The position numbers and the translations under genes are program-made. A DNA stretch of 64,000 nucleotides, taken from positions 1 through 64,000 of the IMG/VR virus record IMGVR_UViG_3300010400_000002, one strand, 5' to 3'. Below, piece by piece: positions 26,714-36,599 of this stretch; within the stretch, counting starts at the first letter, position 1, and each line of letters opens with the position of its first letter. The notes under the pieces are model-generated. The model did no database searches, was not told the DNA's origin, and was given only the letters and a program-made list of their open reading frames with translations. This stretch comes from a virus.

Positions 26714-28045
26714 ATGCCAGATTTTGCTTTGTATGATTCTTTAAATGTTGCTCCTCACTTCGATGTGAGGCGGCGCGATGCTATGGCAAACCTGACTATT
26801 GCCAAGCAGATGAAAGATGATGCCATTGCACAGATGCAGGAGCGCATGAAAGCAATGGCATCAATAAGCGATGCACTCAATGAAACTACCGATGCAGAGA
26901 AAACATTTCTTGATCCCGATGCAGAAAGATTGAAGGCAAAAGAAAATGAGATCAGGAGAAAGAATATCATTGAACCATTACAATCAAATAATAATGATGC
27001 GCTGATGTTTGAGATGAGCGGAGGTGATGCGTTCAAAAAAAAATATCACCGTGAGTTGGTTGGTAGTGAAGAATTCAGGAATGGTGTAGAGAATGCACAG
27101 AACTATAAGTTAGGAGTAGCAGCTACTATGAAAGGAGAAATCCTTTCTCCTGTGGAAGTGGAATTCCCGGGTGGGACAAAACAAACTGTTCCGTGGCATG
27201 ACGCTGTTGACCTCTACAATCAGAAGGTGATTAAAAAACTTCCTTTCAAGTCCAGTGCGCCACTTGCTGAATTCGATCCGCTTGACTTCATGAAATTTGA
27301 AATCCCTGATGCTGACATGAAGCACAAAGGATTTGTGGGACTGAAGTATCTCGCTGATCGGATACAGGCAGGAAATCCGAAACTCAACCTAACTGATGAG
27401 CAGGCGATGGAGCAGGCGAAGTTGTATCAGAATAAAGATGTGCAGGGTGCTTCTATGTTTACGTGGGGAAGGAGGTTGCCACACAGTTCGGGATTAAGTT
27501 CCTTCTATGCAAAGCAGGGTGAGCAGCAGCAAAATACATTGCAACGCTATCAGTATTTAAAGCAGGGAATAAAAACCAATCCTGCATTGATAGGACAGAT
27601 TGTGATGAATCAACCATATAACGGAGGTATCATTACCGGCTTTAAAATTCATCCACAAGGTGTTCCCATTAAAGCAATAGGAACAAATAAAATGTTCACG
27701 CCATCCAGCCCAATTGCCTTGATAGAATACACTACTAAAAATAAACATGGAAATTTCATAAAAGAACAAGACGAGATACGATTAACAAAGGAGAATGATT
27801 ATGGTTTCCAGTTGTTCAACAAACTCGCAAACATTAATCGTGAAGGAACAGCGCAGTTCGTAAATCCTGAAGAACTGAATGCTATCTACCAAAGTGATCC
27901 TGAATATTTTGGTGGTGGAAGTACACCGCAGCAAACAGCAACAAAATCAAATGCTCAATATACAGCCACAATGCCTGATGGCTCATTAATTTATTCTCTT
28001 GATGGTCAAAGTTGGGTAGATGAAAAAGGAAATCCTGTACAATAA
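26714..28045 (+). CDS. Cargo-like helical virion protein, 443 aa
   Basis: A long helical N-terminal half (residues 1-90, rich in A, M, K, E) is followed by beta-segments and a C-terminal short repeat-like tail (YTATMPDGSLIYSLDGQSW). It lies between the 575-aa and 2368-aa proteins and shares the A-rich composition of ejected proteins. It starts one base after the previous stop and ends overlapping the giant gene by one base. No catalytic motif is visible. Probably internal virion protein. Confidence 0.55.
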   Translation: MPDFALYDSLNVAPHFDVRRRDAMANLTIAKQMKDDAIAQMQERMKAMASISDALNETTDAEKTFLDPDAERLKAKENEIRRKNIIEPLQSNNNDALMFEMSGGDAFKKKYHRELVGSEEFRNGVENAQNYKLGVAATMKGEILSPVEVEFPGGTKQTVPWHDAVDLYNQKVIKKLPFKSSAPLAEFDPLDFMKFEIPDADMKHKGFVGLKYLADRIQAGNPKLNLTDEQAMEQAKLYQNKDVQGASMFTWGRRLPHSSGLSSFYAKQGEQQQNTLQRYQYLKQGIKTNPALIGQIVMNQPYNGGIITGFKIHPQGVPIKAIGTNKMFTPSSPIALIEYTTKNKHGNFIKEQDEIRLTKENDYGFQLFNKLANINREGTAQFVNPEELNAIYQSDPEYFGGGSTPQQTATKSNAQYTATMPDGSLIYSLDGQSWVDEKGNPVQ

Positions 28046-31000
28046 TGCCAAATGGACAAGATATAAAATTACCAAAGGGAGCGACACTTGTTACTTCGCC
28101 TCCTGTGTCCGGCATTAAATTACCGAAAGGTGCAACGCTTATAAATAATAAATCCGATGAATCACAAGCGAAAGTGCCGCAAGTGCAAGAAGAAAAAAAT
28201 GGTGTAAATGCGCAACCAACAGACGCTACGGCAGCGAATAGCACTACGGAAGTACCGCAAAAAGAAAATAACAGCATTCCAAAAAATTTGGACAATCACA
28301 TTAAGGCGCTTCAAAATGTTAAACAGAATATTAGCATCTACTCGCAATCAATTCCAAAGAATGCTCCATTAACATTACCTACCAAAGAACAAGAGGCGCA
28401 GATAGAACCTGCAATTGTAGCAAGCGGAGGAAGAAATGCTACAATAGAGGATGATGGAAATATTATTGACTATAGTAAGCCAAACCAAATTACTCAGTGG
28501 GCACAATCGCAACTTGAAAAATTAAATGCGATTCCTGCATTTGATGGAACACCAACCGGAATGGGTATTCCTGATGTTACACCAATTACACCAATTATTG
28601 TTGCTGGTAAAGAAGTTGCAAAATCAATACTTGGAAGTATAAGCGGACTGGGCGAAGGAATTCAGCAGGCAACAAAAGGAAGTGAGGATATAAGAATACC
28701 ATCTTCACAAAATAGATTAGCTGCATTGGAACTTCCGGCAGGATTAGTAAAATCAGGATTTAGCGGATTAAGTTTGGTGGTGCCGCAAGTTGCTGCATTT
28801 AATCTTGGAATACAGGAAGCGGGAAATGTACTTCCTGAAAAATGGGTGCAAGCAGCGATGTCACCCGTGTCAACTATTTTGCAAGAAACACATGGCATAG
28901 TAAACTTCAATGGTAAAATTTATGATCTCGGAAATAGCGATGGAGTAAAGGCTGCTGCTGAATTAACTGACCTTGTATGGGATATATTTTTATTCAAGAA
29001 AGCGGAAGGGTTGGGTAAAAAGATAATTCATAATGAAGTTCTCACTCCTATTGAACAAGCTGAGGCGAATAAGATTATTGATGAAGGTATCAAAGATTTT
29101 GGAACACCATTCAAGAAAGAAACTTTAAATAAAATTCCTCCTGAATTACCGGATGCAGTAAAGATAAAAGTTGCTCCATTGATTGAGGAGAAAGAAAAAA
29201 TAATTGATGGAAAGCAAAATATTGATGTTGGATTACATCAGTTAGAAGATCAAAAAATTGCTGACATCAATGAACAAATAATTGACCACGTTGCGCCACA
29301 ACCATTTACTGTTTCTGAATTTGAAGTTCACCCAAAAGAAAACATCTCTGCTGTTGTTGGTAAAGATGCTGAATACAAAGGAAAGATCGGTGTGATCGAA
29401 AAAGACGATGAAGGCAATTTTGTTTTCAATGATGGCAAACGACAACAGATACTTCCGGTAGAAAATAAAGTAGAGCCGACAGAAACAATTTCCGACTCGG
29501 GATTGACAGTAGCCAAAGAGAAAATTTTCAAAGGAGAAATTCCGGTAATCGTGAAGCAAGGTGATGTTGAATATCGTAACAGGAAATACTTTGTATCGTT
29601 CACCAATGATCCGAAAGATGCAACAGGAACGAGAGTATATGAATATACTAAGGACAAAAATTTACTTCCTGTTGGCAAGCCTAAAAAAGTCAATGAAATA
29701 ATTCAACAGTTCAAAGACGAGAATGGAATTGCAACGAAGCAATCACCATTTGAATTTCCGAAGTCAAAAGAAGGAGAACCAACAATCTCAGAGGGTGACG
29801 GGACTGCTAAAGGGGAGTTGCAAGTTCCGTTATCCTCTGAACCTAAAACGACCGACAATGTTTCCGACAAACCACCAGTGTCAGATGAGCGACAACAGGA
29901 GTCAGCACCAATCGGTGAAGCTCCCAGTGCCGAAACCGTCGTTAGCGAAGAGGTTAAAGCGCCGGAGGAAAAAGTAGATGAAGCCAAACAGTTCGCTATT
30001 GACATGGTGAACAATGATCTTGTTGAGCCAGGGAATACTTCTCGAAGTGAAATGACAATCAAGGGTAGTGGCAAGAAAGCAAGTGCGAACATCGAACCAC
30101 GACTTGACTTAGGAATGAGTAGTGCCGATAAGAACAAAGCTATTGCTGACATCAAAAAAGGAAACTACGAAACAGCACCAGCTAAGAAGTTAATTCAAAA
30201 GTTAAGTGAGTTCCATAAGAATGATGCGTTTGAGATGATACGCGGAACGGGTGGTAATGCTGATCGGTTTATGGAACTGACGCTCGAAGAAATGCGTCAT
30301 CAGATTGAGGACATGAAAGAATTCAAGGCAGCCGAAGCCATGAAGGGAATACCGGATGAAGAAGCGCAGGCGATAGAAGATTTTGTCAGACCTTTTGAAG
30401 ATGAGCATGGAAACATTAATTTTGAGGAAGCGATAAAACATCTTGATGAAATCGGATGGACATTACCTGAAGGACATGAGGAAAGAATTTCGGACTTAAT
30501 CAAAAAAATAAAAGATGAAACAGGAAAGCGAGAAGTCCAAAAAGGCGAAGCAAATTCTTCTGGGTCTGTTAGCAGCGAAGCGCCGGAAGGAGTCATCAAA
30601 GATGAAAAGCCCCGCACAAGAGAACAAATCCTCCAAGAGTTAGAGCAGGCTAAAGCGGAGCACGCTACCGCAGAGAGTGACTACAACAAAGCCAAAGATG
30701 CTCTCGACAAAAATCTACAAGGCAAGCAGGGTGATTTACTACAAGGTAATGAGCAGAAGTTGTTTGATGACACTTCTGAAATGAAGTCCAAAGCGGATGC
30801 AGCTAAGAAAACTCTTGACGCTGCAAAAGAAAAACTCGATGCCGCACAGAAGTTGGCTGATGATAATTTACCAGGGCAACAGGAGATACTTAGTCTTTCA
30901 CATGGACTCACCCCTGAGCAAATAAATGAAAGTGCCCAATTCGTTGTTAAGTTTGAACGGGATGAATTACCTACCGATATAAAACTTGCAAAAGAACAAC

Positions 31001-34000
31001 AAGAAAAAGCGTTTGGTCGCGATAAAGAATCTTACAATGAAAAAATTAAGTATTTAGAAGATCGGCTTAAATATCTATCTGATCAGAAAAATTTTGATGC
31101 TGAGGTCGAGAAAATAAAAAGCAAGTATGATCAACCAACTTCCTTAGAACACGAAGCTAAGAATCTCGCTGATAAAATTCGCGGACTGAAAGGAAAACCA
31201 CTAATGGTTCGTGATTCTGTCACTGGTGAAATGGTGGAAGTAAAATCAAAATCATTCTTTGATGAAGCCATTGACATAGTTGCTAACCTCATTGAGAAAG
31301 CAGGCAAGGAACTGAATCACACAAAACTTGGTGATGCAATTGTCGCGGGACTAAAGCATATCCGCTCTTCTGAGTGGTACAAGAAACTTAAATTCTCCGA
31401 AAAGCAGGGTGTGATAAAAGAATTCAAAGCGATGTTTGCTCCGATGCAGGAAGCATTAGTGAAGGGAAGGAAGGAAGATTTGAAGAAGCGAACAGAGAAC
31501 ACTACCGGACAGCGTGACCTTTCTGAAAAAATTAAGACCACGGCGCGACGCATATTCCGACAGAATGAAATTTCATTCAAGCGTGGTGTGGGCGCAGAGA
31601 GAAAGGGACAGTCAATACAGCGCAAAGAATTCGCTGCGGCAATCGCTGACCTACTAAAGTCAAACCAGCTAAAAGGTGAAATAACTCCAGCACAATTCAA
31701 GACTATTATTAAAGCCGCTACCAACATTGGCACAGAAGCGCAACTCAATCGTTTCCTCACATTTTCCGACCGTGTTATCAGTGATGCTAACTATGCACAG
31801 CGCATATCTGACATCTCTGCCACAAGAAAGAAACTTGGCTCACGCGATTATGGTACGTTGACAAATACTGTCAAGTCATTTCTTGCTATCAACCCGCGCA
31901 GTGTTCCTCTCGACAAACTGGATTTGTATGAGCGTGTGATAAATGGGCTTGCACAGAAGCGTGTTCCGTCAGCAACAGAGCTGGTACGCAACTACAATGA
32001 GATTGCAGATGCAGTGCAGAGCAAAACATTTCCGTCTGAAGGTAAGTCGTATAATGATATTGAAGATGGACTTGCCGAACTCACACAGGCGAAATTTGAT
32101 AATGTTGATGACTACATAAAAGCACGTCAGCAATTAGCAGCACTCAATCGGGGGTTACAGAAACTAATTAATGAGGGAAGCATAACACCGGAAGAATCGG
32201 CACAGGCGCAAGACCTGTTTATGCAGACTGGAAAAACATTGGAAGAGCATGCAGCAGAAAATCTTCTTGCCGAAGAAGTGAAACTGAAAGATGAAATGAT
32301 TACAGAAGCGAAAATGATTGCTTCAAATCAGGAGCTTGCCGATTTCACGCCGGAGCAGAAGAAATACATTGAGAAGTTTCAGTCAATTCCTGAATCACTA
32401 CTAAAGCAAATGCCGATTGAAGATGTAGATGCTTATGTGAAGGTGATGGATGGACTGGATGATGGGTTGGTGAATAGTAAAATGTATGAGTTGCTGAATA
32501 AAGCAGGGCTGATGAAAGCCACCAACGAAATCAAAGGACAGGTGCTCGATCAGGCGATCAACAAAACCGGAAAGGCAATAAAGGTATTAGGACAGAAAAT
32601 AGAAGTACCTAATCCGAAGAAACTATTTGGTGATCTAACTACAAGAGGGAAATATTTCTGGGATGAATACTTTGGACTGGGTGGGCAGAAGCCGATATGG
32701 AAAACAATAGTAAGCCCAATCCTTCGCGCCTACAATCACATGCAGTTGGATGCAATTAGGTTGCGGAGTGAATATCATACAGCGTCCAAAAAAGTAAACA
32801 GTGTTGATAAAGCCAAAATATCTATTGTGCTGAATCAACTCGACTACCAAAGTAACCCTATTCGTCTTGAAGATAAAACGGTGCATGACTTTGCCGATCT
32901 TCCAAATCAGGAGAAAGATTATTTCAAAGTGATAAACAATCCTGACAATGCGATGCTCGGACTCAACAATGTCCGTATCGCCGATCAGAAGATTGCGCGT
33001 GAAGCGTATACTGAATTACCAAAGGACTCTTATGGCAACATTGACACGCAGAAGGCACTCGATGAATTGAATGGTGATCCTGACATAAAAGCGTTACTCG
33101 ATACTGTTCAAAAAATAAAAGATGCGCTGGAAGATAAGAACCGTGTAGCAACGGAAAAGCGTGGTGATGTATATGTACCGCGCGAAAATTATCATCCTCG
33201 CATGGTGCGACAGTCACGACCTCGTGGAGGGCTATTCGATACCGAACCACTTACGGCGGAACAGGCAGTAGAATCATTACTCGGTAAGCCTGTAAATAAT
33301 GTGACAGCAAGGGCAGGCTCTACTCATGCACGTACCGACTACCGCTACTATGTTTCTTACAACCTTGACCATGTAATCGGTAACCACATTCAGGATGTGT
33401 TGCGTGATTACCATTTGGGTGATCCCATGAAGCAAAGGTTGGGAGCACTTGGCTCGCTGATGCTATCACAGACGGGAGGAAAGCAAGCAACAGCGAGGGC
33501 ACTGTATGAAGCGATGAAAGATGGTGTGGTGACTTCATTTCATCTCGACAATAAAGTTGCGAATGATGATATGAAGCTGATTGAAAAAGTTCTCTCCACT
33601 ACACGAACACTTGCACTTGCGCGACCTACTCGCTTGATAAATGACTTCGCCTCCAACTTCGTGAGAGAAACATTATCAAGCGGTCAGATTAATCCGGGAC
33701 GACACGAAGCATATAAGCAACTGCTCGACAATTCATATTCATCATTGATGTTTAAAGCGGGCAAGTACGCTGAAGAACGGTATGAAACAAATCAGGGTGC
33801 AATGCGTAAACTCGCTGATGCTATCATTCCGTTTGCTGATACACCGGTTACTCGTGCTGCATTTGCCGGAGCATTCGACACGAGATTCGAAACACTCACA
33901 GGAGAGCGATTTAATCCAGACGAGTATGTTAAATCAGAAGCGTATCGTGATAAATTCGCTGCACAGATTGATGATGCCTCATCCCATGCTGAAGCCTCCA

Positions 34001-35151
34001 TGTCGCAGAAGTTCAATGCTCAAACACCTTTTGCGGCTGCTTCAAAAACGAAATGGACACCACTTGGTTCGCCGAAAGAAAAATATAGTCTGATCTCACA
34101 GGCGCTTGGATTTCTGAATTCATGGAATGCAAATGATACTCGTAATCTTCTTACTAAAGCAAAACAATTGTATGATGGCTCAGGAACGGGGCGTATGGAT
34201 GCGCTCAGAGATATTTCTGGTGTGTTAGCATCTAACTATGTTTACACCACGACTGCTATTCTTGTAGCTAACATCATCAAAAATGGAATTGCTTCAGCAC
34301 TCGATGATGATGAAAAAGGATGGTGGCAGGAGTTGGGTGATGATTTTGAAAAAGGATTTTCAGACACTTTCAATACAGAGACGCAAGGTGAAGTTGGTGT
34401 AGGTACGGTGCTGTCACTTGCTATGGGGCGTTACGGAAATTTGTTCCGTGGAATGTATGCACTCATATCAGGTATTCTCGCCAACGGTCTTAAGGATAAT
34501 CCGGCAGCACTGTCGAAACTCGATGCTGTTAATGGTGGCATGACGCGCACATTCTATGCTGATCCTATAAAGAGCGATAGTCGAACAGTGGATATGTTGC
34601 GACTTATCCCGGCTATGGGAGAAATAGCTGCACAAGTTTATCAAGGTAGTTCCTCAGCAATAGCCTTAACAAACAAGGTGGCTAATGATGGCTTTGAATC
34701 TCTCAACGCTTCTGATAAAGATTTATGGACTACGATTCAGGCTACAAATTATCTGATCGGCGCCGCTTTTCCAAATCCTATCTCTCCTGAGTTTCATACG
34801 GAGTCACGACGCATTGCATCTGCTGTCATTCAGGATGAAAAGAATGATCGTATGAGAGCAATCGGTGTGTACGACATTTATGAAAAGGCAAAAGCCAATG
34901 AACTTATTCCACCCATTGCGCCAAATACCGTTACTATTGATGGAGAGAAACGAACACTGACTTACAAGGAACATGAAGAATTTAATGACCTTGTGATGAA
35001 GTACCGGAAAGAATGGGTTGATGACCTTCGCAAAAATGATCCTGAATTTAAGAAGGCACCACAGAAAGAAAAGATCAAAATGATTAAATCAGCTTACGCG
35101 AGTGGATATAATGAGGCTAAAGATGAATTTTTTAACACAGAAGAAAAATAA
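28045..35151 (+). CDS. Giant polyvalent internal virion (ejection) protein, 2368 aa
   Basis: The largest gene of the window. It opens with a twice-repeated peptide IKLPKGATL (residues 7-15 and 24-32), a short N-terminal tag reminiscent of sorting motifs in phage ejection proteins. A long disordered acidic region follows, then coiled coils (about 855-950). From about residue 1700 the sequence matches the C-terminal type of polyvalent proteins (GDVYVPRENYHPRM, then FASNFVRETLSSGQ) and ends with a hydrophobic helix near 2063-2085 that could span a membrane. It is likely packed in the capsid and injected with the DNA. No polymerase, protease or lysozyme motif was found. Confidence 0.7.
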   Translation: MPNGQDIKLPKGATLVTSPPVSGIKLPKGATLINNKSDESQAKVPQVQEEKNGVNAQPTDATAANSTTEVPQKENNSIPKNLDNHIKALQNVKQNISIYSQSIPKNAPLTLPTKEQEAQIEPAIVASGGRNATIEDDGNIIDYSKPNQITQWAQSQLEKLNAIPAFDGTPTGMGIPDVTPITPIIVAGKEVAKSILGSISGLGEGIQQATKGSEDIRIPSSQNRLAALELPAGLVKSGFSGLSLVVPQVAAFNLGIQEAGNVLPEKWVQAAMSPVSTILQETHGIVNFNGKIYDLGNSDGVKAAAELTDLVWDIFLFKKAEGLGKKIIHNEVLTPIEQAEANKIIDEGIKDFGTPFKKETLNKIPPELPDAVKIKVAPLIEEKEKIIDGKQNIDVGLHQLEDQKIADINEQIIDHVAPQPFTVSEFEVHPKENISAVVGKDAEYKGKIGVIEKDDEGNFVFNDGKRQQILPVENKVEPTETISDSGLTVAKEKIFKGEIPVIVKQGDVEYRNRKYFVSFTNDPKDATGTRVYEYTKDKNLLPVGKPKKVNEIIQQFKDENGIATKQSPFEFPKSKEGEPTISEGDGTAKGELQVPLSSEPKTTDNVSDKPPVSDERQQESAPIGEAPSAETVVSEEVKAPEEKVDEAKQFAIDMVNNDLVEPGNTSRSEMTIKGSGKKASANIEPRLDLGMSSADKNKAIADIKKGNYETAPAKKLIQKLSEFHKNDAFEMIRGTGGNADRFMELTLEEMRHQIEDMKEFKAAEAMKGIPDEEAQAIEDFVRPFEDEHGNINFEEAIKHLDEIGWTLPEGHEERISDLIKKIKDETGKREVQKGEANSSGSVSSEAPEGVIKDEKPRTREQILQELEQAKAEHATAESDYNKAKDALDKNLQGKQGDLLQGNEQKLFDDTSEMKSKADAAKKTLDAAKEKLDAAQKLADDNLPGQQEILSLSHGLTPEQINESAQFVVKFERDELPTDIKLAKEQQEKAFGRDKESYNEKIKYLEDRLKYLSDQKNFDAEVEKIKSKYDQPTSLEHEAKNLADKIRGLKGKPLMVRDSVTGEMVEVKSKSFFDEAIDIVANLIEKAGKELNHTKLGDAIVAGLKHIRSSEWYKKLKFSEKQGVIKEFKAMFAPMQEALVKGRKEDLKKRTENTTGQRDLSEKIKTTARRIFRQNEISFKRGVGAERKGQSIQRKEFAAAIADLLKSNQLKGEITPAQFKTIIKAATNIGTEAQLNRFLTFSDRVISDANYAQRISDISATRKKLGSRDYGTLTNTVKSFLAINPRSVPLDKLDLYERVINGLAQKRVPSATELVRNYNEIADAVQSKTFPSEGKSYNDIEDGLAELTQAKFDNVDDYIKARQQLAALNRGLQKLINEGSITPEESAQAQDLFMQTGKTLEEHAAENLLAEEVKLKDEMITEAKMIASNQELADFTPEQKKYIEKFQSIPESLLKQMPIEDVDAYVKVMDGLDDGLVNSKMYELLNKAGLMKATNEIKGQVLDQAINKTGKAIKVLGQKIEVPNPKKLFGDLTTRGKYFWDEYFGLGGQKPIWKTIVSPILRAYNHMQLDAIRLRSEYHTASKKVNSVDKAKISIVLNQLDYQSNPIRLEDKTVHDFADLPNQEKDYFKVINNPDNAMLGLNNVRIADQKIAREAYTELPKDSYGNIDTQKALDELNGDPDIKALLDTVQKIKDALEDKNRVATEKRGDVYVPRENYHPRMVRQSRPRGGLFDTEPLTAEQAVESLLGKPVNNVTARAGSTHARTDYRYYVSYNLDHVIGNHIQDVLRDYHLGDPMKQRLGALGSLMLSQTGGKQATARALYEAMKDGVVTSFHLDNKVANDDMKLIEKVLSTTRTLALARPTRLINDFASNFVRETLSSGQINPGRHEAYKQLLDNSYSSLMFKAGKYAEERYETNQGAMRKLADAIIPFADTPVTRAAFAGAFDTRFETLTGERFNPDEYVKSEAYRDKFAAQIDDASSHAEASMSQKFNAQTPFAAASKTKWTPLGSPKEKYSLISQALGFLNSWNANDTRNLLTKAKQLYDGSGTGRMDALRDISGVLASNYVYTTTAILVANIIKNGIASALDDDEKGWWQELGDDFEKGFSDTFNTETQGEVGVGTVLSLAMGRYGNLFRGMYALISGILANGLKDNPAALSKLDAVNGGMTRTFYADPIKSDSRTVDMLRLIPAMGEIAAQVYQGSSSAIALTNKVANDGFESLNASDKDLWTTIQATNYLIGAAFPNPISPEFHTESRRIASAVIQDEKNDRMRAIGVYDIYEKAKANELIPPIAPNTVTIDGEKRTLTYKEHEEFNDLVMKYRKEWVDDLRKNDPEFKKAPQKEKIKMIKSAYASGYNEAKDEFFNTEEK

Positions 35152-35160
35152 CTTTACGCT

Positions 35161-36081
35161 ATGAGTCTATCACTGAAGGCAACAGTTCAATTACAATTCA
35201 CGAGCGAGTCGGTCCAAAACGAATTATATTTCGATGACTCCACCGGAGACTATGACGCAAGTACTAATCCAGGAGGTTACGGAACCCCCAATCCAACCAA
35301 AGCAAGCATTACTTCGACCTCATTACAGATGATTGCCCCTGGTTCCGATGATGTGGCTGTACTTACACCGTGGACATATCTGCCAACCGATGCCAACCCT
35401 GCCACTATCACTTGTGATATGTATGTTCCGATAGAAGAAGAAACGTGCGACTACGCTATTAATATTGGCAGTCCCGCTTATCCTCTCGCTAACTTCACAG
35501 TAATAAAAAATGGTGAGTCAACTAATATTGGCTCTATGTTGAATCAGGCGGCAGTATCGGCTTACTTCGTTTCACAAGGATTCACAGATGCTTACCCCGC
35601 ATTCTCCAAACTACAGACCGAAGATGTATGGACATCGGTAGCATGGACGGGACAATCGGCAATAACATTTACTCCTGACAACTGTGTTGACGATGATCCT
35701 ACAACAGATGGTTGCGCTGATTGCCCTGATGATATTTTAGAGACTGACTGCGATGATGAAGAAACGACGTGCTTTGTAGATGGATGCTGGACATTTATCT
35801 ACACGGTATTTACTGGAAGCACCGTAATTGCCACTACTACATTCACACAATTTTTCTATGGACAGACATTGAAGAGACTGGAAGATTTGTTTTCTCTTTA
35901 TTACAGCAACCAGCTTCCGAATGTTGAGAATATAAACTGGCAACTACAACTCAATATTCTCAAAAATGATTTCGACAATGCTTTGGTGAATGCAAGCGTG
36001 AATGACTGTGACTGTTTGTGCATGACCAACATCCTTGCTTCGATACAGAAAAGGTTAACAGAGTACGAAAACAAAATATAA
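35161..36081 (+). CDS. Virion protein with shared ~80-aa tail module
   Basis: The 306-aa protein carries at residues 96-175 a domain that closely matches the C-terminus of the muzzle-like protein (both read C-D-Y, I-N, PL-NFT, KNG, NQ, YF or FF, QGF-D-YP, W-TS). A cysteine/aspartate-rich linker follows (around 178-205), then helical C-terminal coils. It may link the tail tip to fibres. The start has the motif AACTTTACGCTATG also found before the tail fibre. Confidence 0.6.
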   Translation: MSLSLKATVQLQFTSESVQNELYFDDSTGDYDASTNPGGYGTPNPTKASITSTSLQMIAPGSDDVAVLTPWTYLPTDANPATITCDMYVPIEEETCDYAINIGSPAYPLANFTVIKNGESTNIGSMLNQAAVSAYFVSQGFTDAYPAFSKLQTEDVWTSVAWTGQSAITFTPDNCVDDDPTTDGCADCPDDILETDCDDEETTCFVDGCWTFIYTVFTGSTVIATTTFTQFFYGQTLKRLEDLFSLYYSNQLPNVENINWQLQLNILKNDFDNALVNASVNDCDCLCMTNILASIQKRLTEYENKI

Positions 36082-36084
36082 CTT

Positions 36085-36345
36085 ATGATACAAAAACAAA
36101 AAATTTCATTCTGGAAAAACAACCAATCAAAGGGCGAATTTGATCTGCCTTTTAATATTGCCGACATGAGAGGTATTGATAAGATTGCTGCTGACAACAA
36201 AATTGAATGGGATTCTTACTACATAATAAAATATTGGGAGGAGGGTATAATACTCCGACGCGAATCAATAGAATCACATTTACAGGATGAAGGTCCAAAT
36301 ACTTGGAAGGAAACATTCAAATTTGATTATCCAACAAAATCTTGA
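36085..36345 (+). CDS. Unknown small protein, 86 aa
   Basis: It follows the previous stop by three bases and overlaps the next start by four (ATGA). The protein is short, charged and aromatic, with no obvious motif or signal peptide. It lies among tail genes and may be an assembly factor, by position only. Confidence 0.55.
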   Translation: MIQKQKISFWKNNQSKGEFDLPFNIADMRGIDKIAADNKIEWDSYYIIKYWEEGIILRRESIESHLQDEGPNTWKETFKFDYPTKS

Positions 36346-36596
36346 CTATGGGAAATATCATCCCGACACTCTACCTTATCGCTGCCAACGCCACGGCTGA
36401 CAAGCTCGCCTGTGATGTACAAGAACGGCTTAACAAAATGTTTTGCCGTGAGATGTACTACCGGCGCATTGGAAAGGACTGGCAGTCGTCGTATGGAAGG
36501 AGAATGGATTTACTAAATATCAATTGGCTGCTTCAGTACAATCCATCTATTGCTTTTGTTGATGTAATGAACTGTTGGTATCGCAACGTGTATTAA
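36342..36596 (+). CDS. Unknown small basic protein, 84 aa
   Basis: Contains an N-terminal hydrophobic segment (NIIPTLYLIAANATADKLA) that could be an amphipathic or short membrane helix, then a basic half with DWQSSYGRRMDLLNINWLLQY. No family recognised. It is three bases before the next gene. Confidence 0.55.
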   Translation: MTMGNIIPTLYLIAANATADKLACDVQERLNKMFCREMYYRRIGKDWQSSYGRRMDLLNINWLLQYNPSIAFVDVMNCWYRNVY

Positions 36597-36599
36597 CCT

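Noticed and set aside
29703-30155. 150-aa serine-rich minus-strand frame in the giant gene
   Set aside because: Antisense of an acidic disordered region; no promoter or coupling; serine and leucine excess is typical of such shadows.
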